Shown here: positions 7,016-8,726 of the stretch, in pieces
How the letters are laid out: each line of letters begins with the position of its first letter
Numbering within the stretch: the first letter of the stretch is position 1
DNA from: an uncultured archaeon
Lineage (GTDB): Archaea; Thermoproteota; Nitrososphaeria; Nitrososphaerales; CALBXV01
Length of the DNA: 8,726 nt
Assembly: GCA_937890045.1 (NCBI GenBank)
Contig: CALBXV010000612.1
Span: 1-8,726 of the forward strand
Direction of reading: 5' to 3'
Program-made: the position numbers and the translations under genes
The notes under the pieces: model-generated
What the model saw: only the letters and a program-made list of their open reading frames with translations
What the model was told of the DNA's origin: nothing
Databases searched by the model: none

Positions 7016-7491
7016 CAATTCCCCTCGTGTTCAGATTCTATTTTACCACTACCTCTATCTGAATCATCTTCAAATCTAATACAATCATTTAAATGTGCGG
7101 TAGAACATTCAAGTGCAGTATAATCTGTTTTTGCAATAACCCTATGTTTAGTTCTTAAAGGTACACACCAACCTTCCCCCACTTTATAAACTCGTGATTC
7201 TACTTCACCATCTTCATTCTGTAATAAAACTTCAGCTTCACCTTCAATTACATAATTGGTTTCAACTTTCTTCTCATGCCATTGTAAACTACTTTTATAT
7301 CCTGCATTCATATGAATAAGTTTATATGCATAATGTTCATTTAACTCTAACCATAGTTCATATCCCCAAGGCTTTTCTACTCTATAAGAACTGATATCCA
7401 ATCTGTGAGATTTATTCTTATCTATTTTATCTTTATATTCTTCAAGAGCTTCTCTTACCCAAGTATCATCTATATAATCATATTTTGACAT
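7015..7491 (-). CDS. Cupin of the phosphomannose isomerase (type II) kind
   Basis: A 158-residue single-domain cupin. It carries the VEKPWGYE entry (38-45) typical of the cupin part of mannose-6-phosphate isomerase/GDP-mannose pyrophosphorylase enzymes, the metal motif SSLQWHEKKVE (67-77; Q70, H72, E77), YVIEGEAEVLL (80-90), PLRTKHRV (111-118; H116), and a closing CIRFEDDSDRGSGKI (137-151). The usual second His of the HRxEH motif is missing (T78), so metal binding may rest on Q70, H72, E77 and H116. It probably isomerises or epimerises a sugar phosphate or nucleotide sugar; no substrate can be named. I start at ATG 7491, which has AGGGGA six bases upstream. An in-frame ATG at 7506 would add five residues. 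It overlaps the HAD gene by 14 bases and touches the fusion gene by one. Confidence 0.85.
   Translation of the reverse strand: MSKYDYIDDTWVREALEEYKDKIDKNKSHRLDISSYRVEKPWGYELWLELNEHYAYKLIHMNAGYKSSLQWHEKKVETNYVIEGEAEVLLQNEDGEVESRVYKVGEGWCVPLRTKHRVIAKTDYTALECSTAHLNDCIRFEDDSDRGSGKIESEHEGN
7020..7025 (-). promoter_or_regulatory. Shine-Dalgarno site of the fusion gene
   Basis: AGGGGA four bases before ATG 7015, inside the end of the cupin gene. Together with the TGATG overlap it selects ATG 7015 over the in-frame TTG at 7018 and points to translational coupling. Confidence 0.55.
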
Positions 7492-7834
7492 TTTCAATCC
7501 CCTCATCTCGTTTTAAATTTATCGCTATAGCAGTATCACCTTCTCTATCAGGTTTTAAATCATTTATTAAAACTCTCGTTCCACCACCAATACCCATAAT
7601 TAGTTTATCATAAATTATACCAGCTCGTCTAAGTTGACTTACTGTAGAATCTCTTAGACCTTCTTTTCTACCAGTTGTTAATATAATAACATGACCTGCT
7701 TTATCCCACTCCCACAATTTTTTTACTGTTCCTTCAAGTGGTTTCATGTCACTATCTAAATCATAATCGTTTGTATATGGATATTTTGTTATTGTTCCAT
7801 CTATATCACAAAAAATTGTTTTTGGTTTAATCAT
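7478..7834 (-). CDS. Small HAD-superfamily phosphatase
   Basis: A 118-residue minimal HAD phosphohydrolase without a cap domain. Motif I is FCDIDGT (8-14), with the nucleophile D10 and the acid/base D12. Motif II is LTTGR (52-56). The lysine of motif III is probably K77 in YDKLIM. Motif IV is VLINDLKPDR (88-97), with D92 in an ND rather than DD pair. Small HAD enzymes next to sugar nucleotidyltransferases often remove a phosphate from a sugar-phosphate intermediate, as GmhB does to heptose 1,7-bisphosphate. This one lacks the GmhB zinc-binding cysteine loop, so it is only a functional analogue (inference). It starts at ATG 7834, eight bases after the upstream stop, with GAGG about 13 bases before it. 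It is probably cytoplasmic. Its last codons overlap the cupin start. Confidence 0.85.
   Translation of the reverse strand: MIKPKTIFCDIDGTITKYPYTNDYDLDSDMKPLEGTVKKLWEWDKAGHVIILTTGRKEGLRDSTVSQLRRAGIIYDKLIMGIGGGTRVLINDLKPDREGDTAIAINLKRDEGIENVKI
7498..7503 (-). promoter_or_regulatory. Shine-Dalgarno site that sets the cupin start
   Basis: AGGGGA with a six-base spacer to ATG 7491. It follows the alternative ATG at 7506, so it supports the shorter cupin. Confidence 0.55.
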
Positions 7835-7842
7835 AAATATAA

Positions 7843-8649
7843 TTATTCCTCTTTCAAATCTAATAAAATTTTTTCAGCAGTTAAATTTCTATATCTTAAA
7901 ATTTCATATGTCGCGTTTTCATTCATACCATTATGCCAATCTTTAAAAGAAAATTTAACCATATCAGTACTTAACAAACCCAAATTCCTTAAATGCCATA
8001 CTGTCAAAAAATGACTTGATATACGACCATGTTGAGGACATTGACCTGGACTTGTATACTCATCTAAATGATTAAACATTGTAGCAAACTTATCCATATT
8101 TTCTGTATTCATCGCATAAATATGATCTATCAATTCATTTTTACATATCGAATTAGGCCACCCGTATTGTCTATCAATTGTTTCCGCTAAATGTACCTTA
8201 TTACTATCAAGTTCATTAAAATTAAAAATACTATTCCAACACATATCAAATCTTGCATTTATAACCAAATCATATTTGAAATTATTTTCTTTCTCATATT
8301 CTTTTCTTAATTTCATAACTCGTTTAAAACCATACCATCTACTATAATGTGCAAGAATTCTTTTATTATCTATATCATCCATACCGTCAAGAAAATGAGT
8401 TGGATATTTGAAATAAATTTGTGGTGTTAATTCCATTTTTTTAGGTTTAAAATATTCTTCAAATTCTTTTTCTTTATCAGTTTGCCAACTAAAAATAAAA
8501 AAATCAACATCATTAGAGGAAGTTATATATTTTCTAAAATTATTAGAAATATATTTTATAACTAATGTTGACTCATCTCCATTATCAGCATTATAATGTT
8601 TTCCAAATAATCCACCAACTAACCCATTCATGGTATACGCAATTTTCAT
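7843..8649 (-). CDS. Glycosyltransferase-like protein, function unproven
   Basis: A 268-residue protein with no signal peptide or membrane span. It opens with MKIAYTMNGLVGGLFGK, a strand and glycine-rich loop, then DVDFFIFSWQT (47-57) and later YDLVINARFDMCWN (126-139). The pair of a DxFIxSW strand and a YDxVIxxRxD motif recurs in poorly characterised putative glycosyltransferases of capsule loci and marine viruses. The R-x-D could sit in a donor or metal site (inference). Aromatic and charged residues are abundant; RWYGFKRVMKLRKEYEKE (104-121) is a basic amphipathic helix. The ATG is one base after the previous stop, and the nearest good Shine-Dalgarno site (AAGGAG, 8666-8671) is 16 bases away, longer than usual. 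No in-frame start lies closer to it. The gene is AT-rich (about 23% GC in one sampled row). I do not recognise a characterised family member. Confidence 0.7.
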   Translation of the reverse strand: MKIAYTMNGLVGGLFGKHYNADNGDESTLVIKYISNNFRKYITSSNDVDFFIFSWQTDKEKEFEEYFKPKKMELTPQIYFKYPTHFLDGMDDIDNKRILAHYSRWYGFKRVMKLRKEYEKENNFKYDLVINARFDMCWNSIFNFNELDSNKVHLAETIDRQYGWPNSICKNELIDHIYAMNTENMDKFATMFNHLDEYTSPGQCPQHGRISSHFLTVWHLRNLGLLSTDMVKFSFKDWHNGMNENATYEILRYRNLTAEKILLDLKEE

Positions 8650-8650
8650 T

Positions 8651-8726
8651 TTAATTTAAGAATAACTCCTTTTTATCATATTTGACGCTGTACTTATTTA
8701 ATATATCTAAAAGACGGTCATCTACA
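8651..8726 (-). CDS. C-terminal end of an unrecognised gene (partial, right edge)
   Basis: The last 24 codons and TAA stop of a gene that enters from the right edge. The peptide is charged and helical (VDDRLLDILNKYS, then VKYDKKELFLN). The other two minus-strand frames are closed by stops or have no continuity with the coding frame here. It ends one base before the following ATG, and an AAGGAG for that gene lies inside its last codons. The same tight spacing as elsewhere suggests one operon. No family can be named from this fragment. Confidence 0.5.
   Translation of the reverse strand, partial: VDDRLLDILNKYSVKYDKKELFLN

Noticed and set aside
1..8726. tRNA genes, CRISPR arrays, insertion sequences, riboswitches and hairpin terminators
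   Set aside because: Nothing convincing was seen on either strand by eye; almost every base lies in a protein-coding frame.

Overview
The window is a densely packed, AT-rich (about 20-35% GC in rows counted by eye) block of eleven protein-coding genes, all on the minus strand and so read from right to left. The first (right edge) and last (left edge) are cut by the window. Adjacent genes overlap by 1-23 bases or are separated by at most 8 bases, and there is no intergenic space for a conventional promoter or terminator. Starts are ATG, GTG and TTG with Shine-Dalgarno-like sites (AGGAG, AGGGGA, AAAAAGG), and TGA is a stop, so this is standard bacterial or phage decoding. The compact one-strand layout, composition and gene mix resemble a surface-sugar module in the genome of a marine tailed phage. 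A polysaccharide island of an AT-rich marine bacterium is the alternative. No capsid, tail, terminase or replication gene is visible, so the phage assignment is inference.

Layout in transcription order: (1) 3' tail of an unrecognised gene, 8726-8651; (2) glycosyltransferase-like protein, 8649-7843; (3) small HAD phosphatase, 7834-7478; (4) cupin of the phosphomannose-isomerase type, about 7491-7015; (5) three-part fusion of zinc ribbon, sugar nucleotidyltransferase and APH-fold kinase, 7015-5318; (6) SIS-domain GmhA-like phosphoheptose isomerase, about 5331-4684; (7, 8) transketolase split into N- and C-terminal subunits, 4694-3918 and 3916-2966; (9) diverged shikimate-dehydrogenase-family oxidoreductase, 2988-2332; (10) GT8-like glycosyltransferase with a DxD motif, 2335-1577; (11) sulfotransferase fused to a GH43-like beta-propeller, 1574-75; (12) 5' start of a possible glycosyltransferase, 82-1.

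Together the genes read as a module for making and transferring an activated sugar. The split transketolase could make a ketose phosphate such as sedoheptulose 7-phosphate. The SIS protein could isomerise it to an aldose phosphate, the APH domain phosphorylate the anomeric carbon, the HAD enzyme remove the distal phosphate and the nucleotidyltransferase form the NDP-sugar. The cupin and the shikimate-dehydrogenase relative could epimerise or reduce the sugar, and the glycosyltransferases and sulfotransferase could attach and decorate it. This matches the step order of the bacterial NDP-heptose pathway, but the kinase is of a different fold, there is an added dehydrogenase, and several active-site residues are changed. 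The product is therefore likely a heptose or an unusual derivative rather than a proven known sugar.
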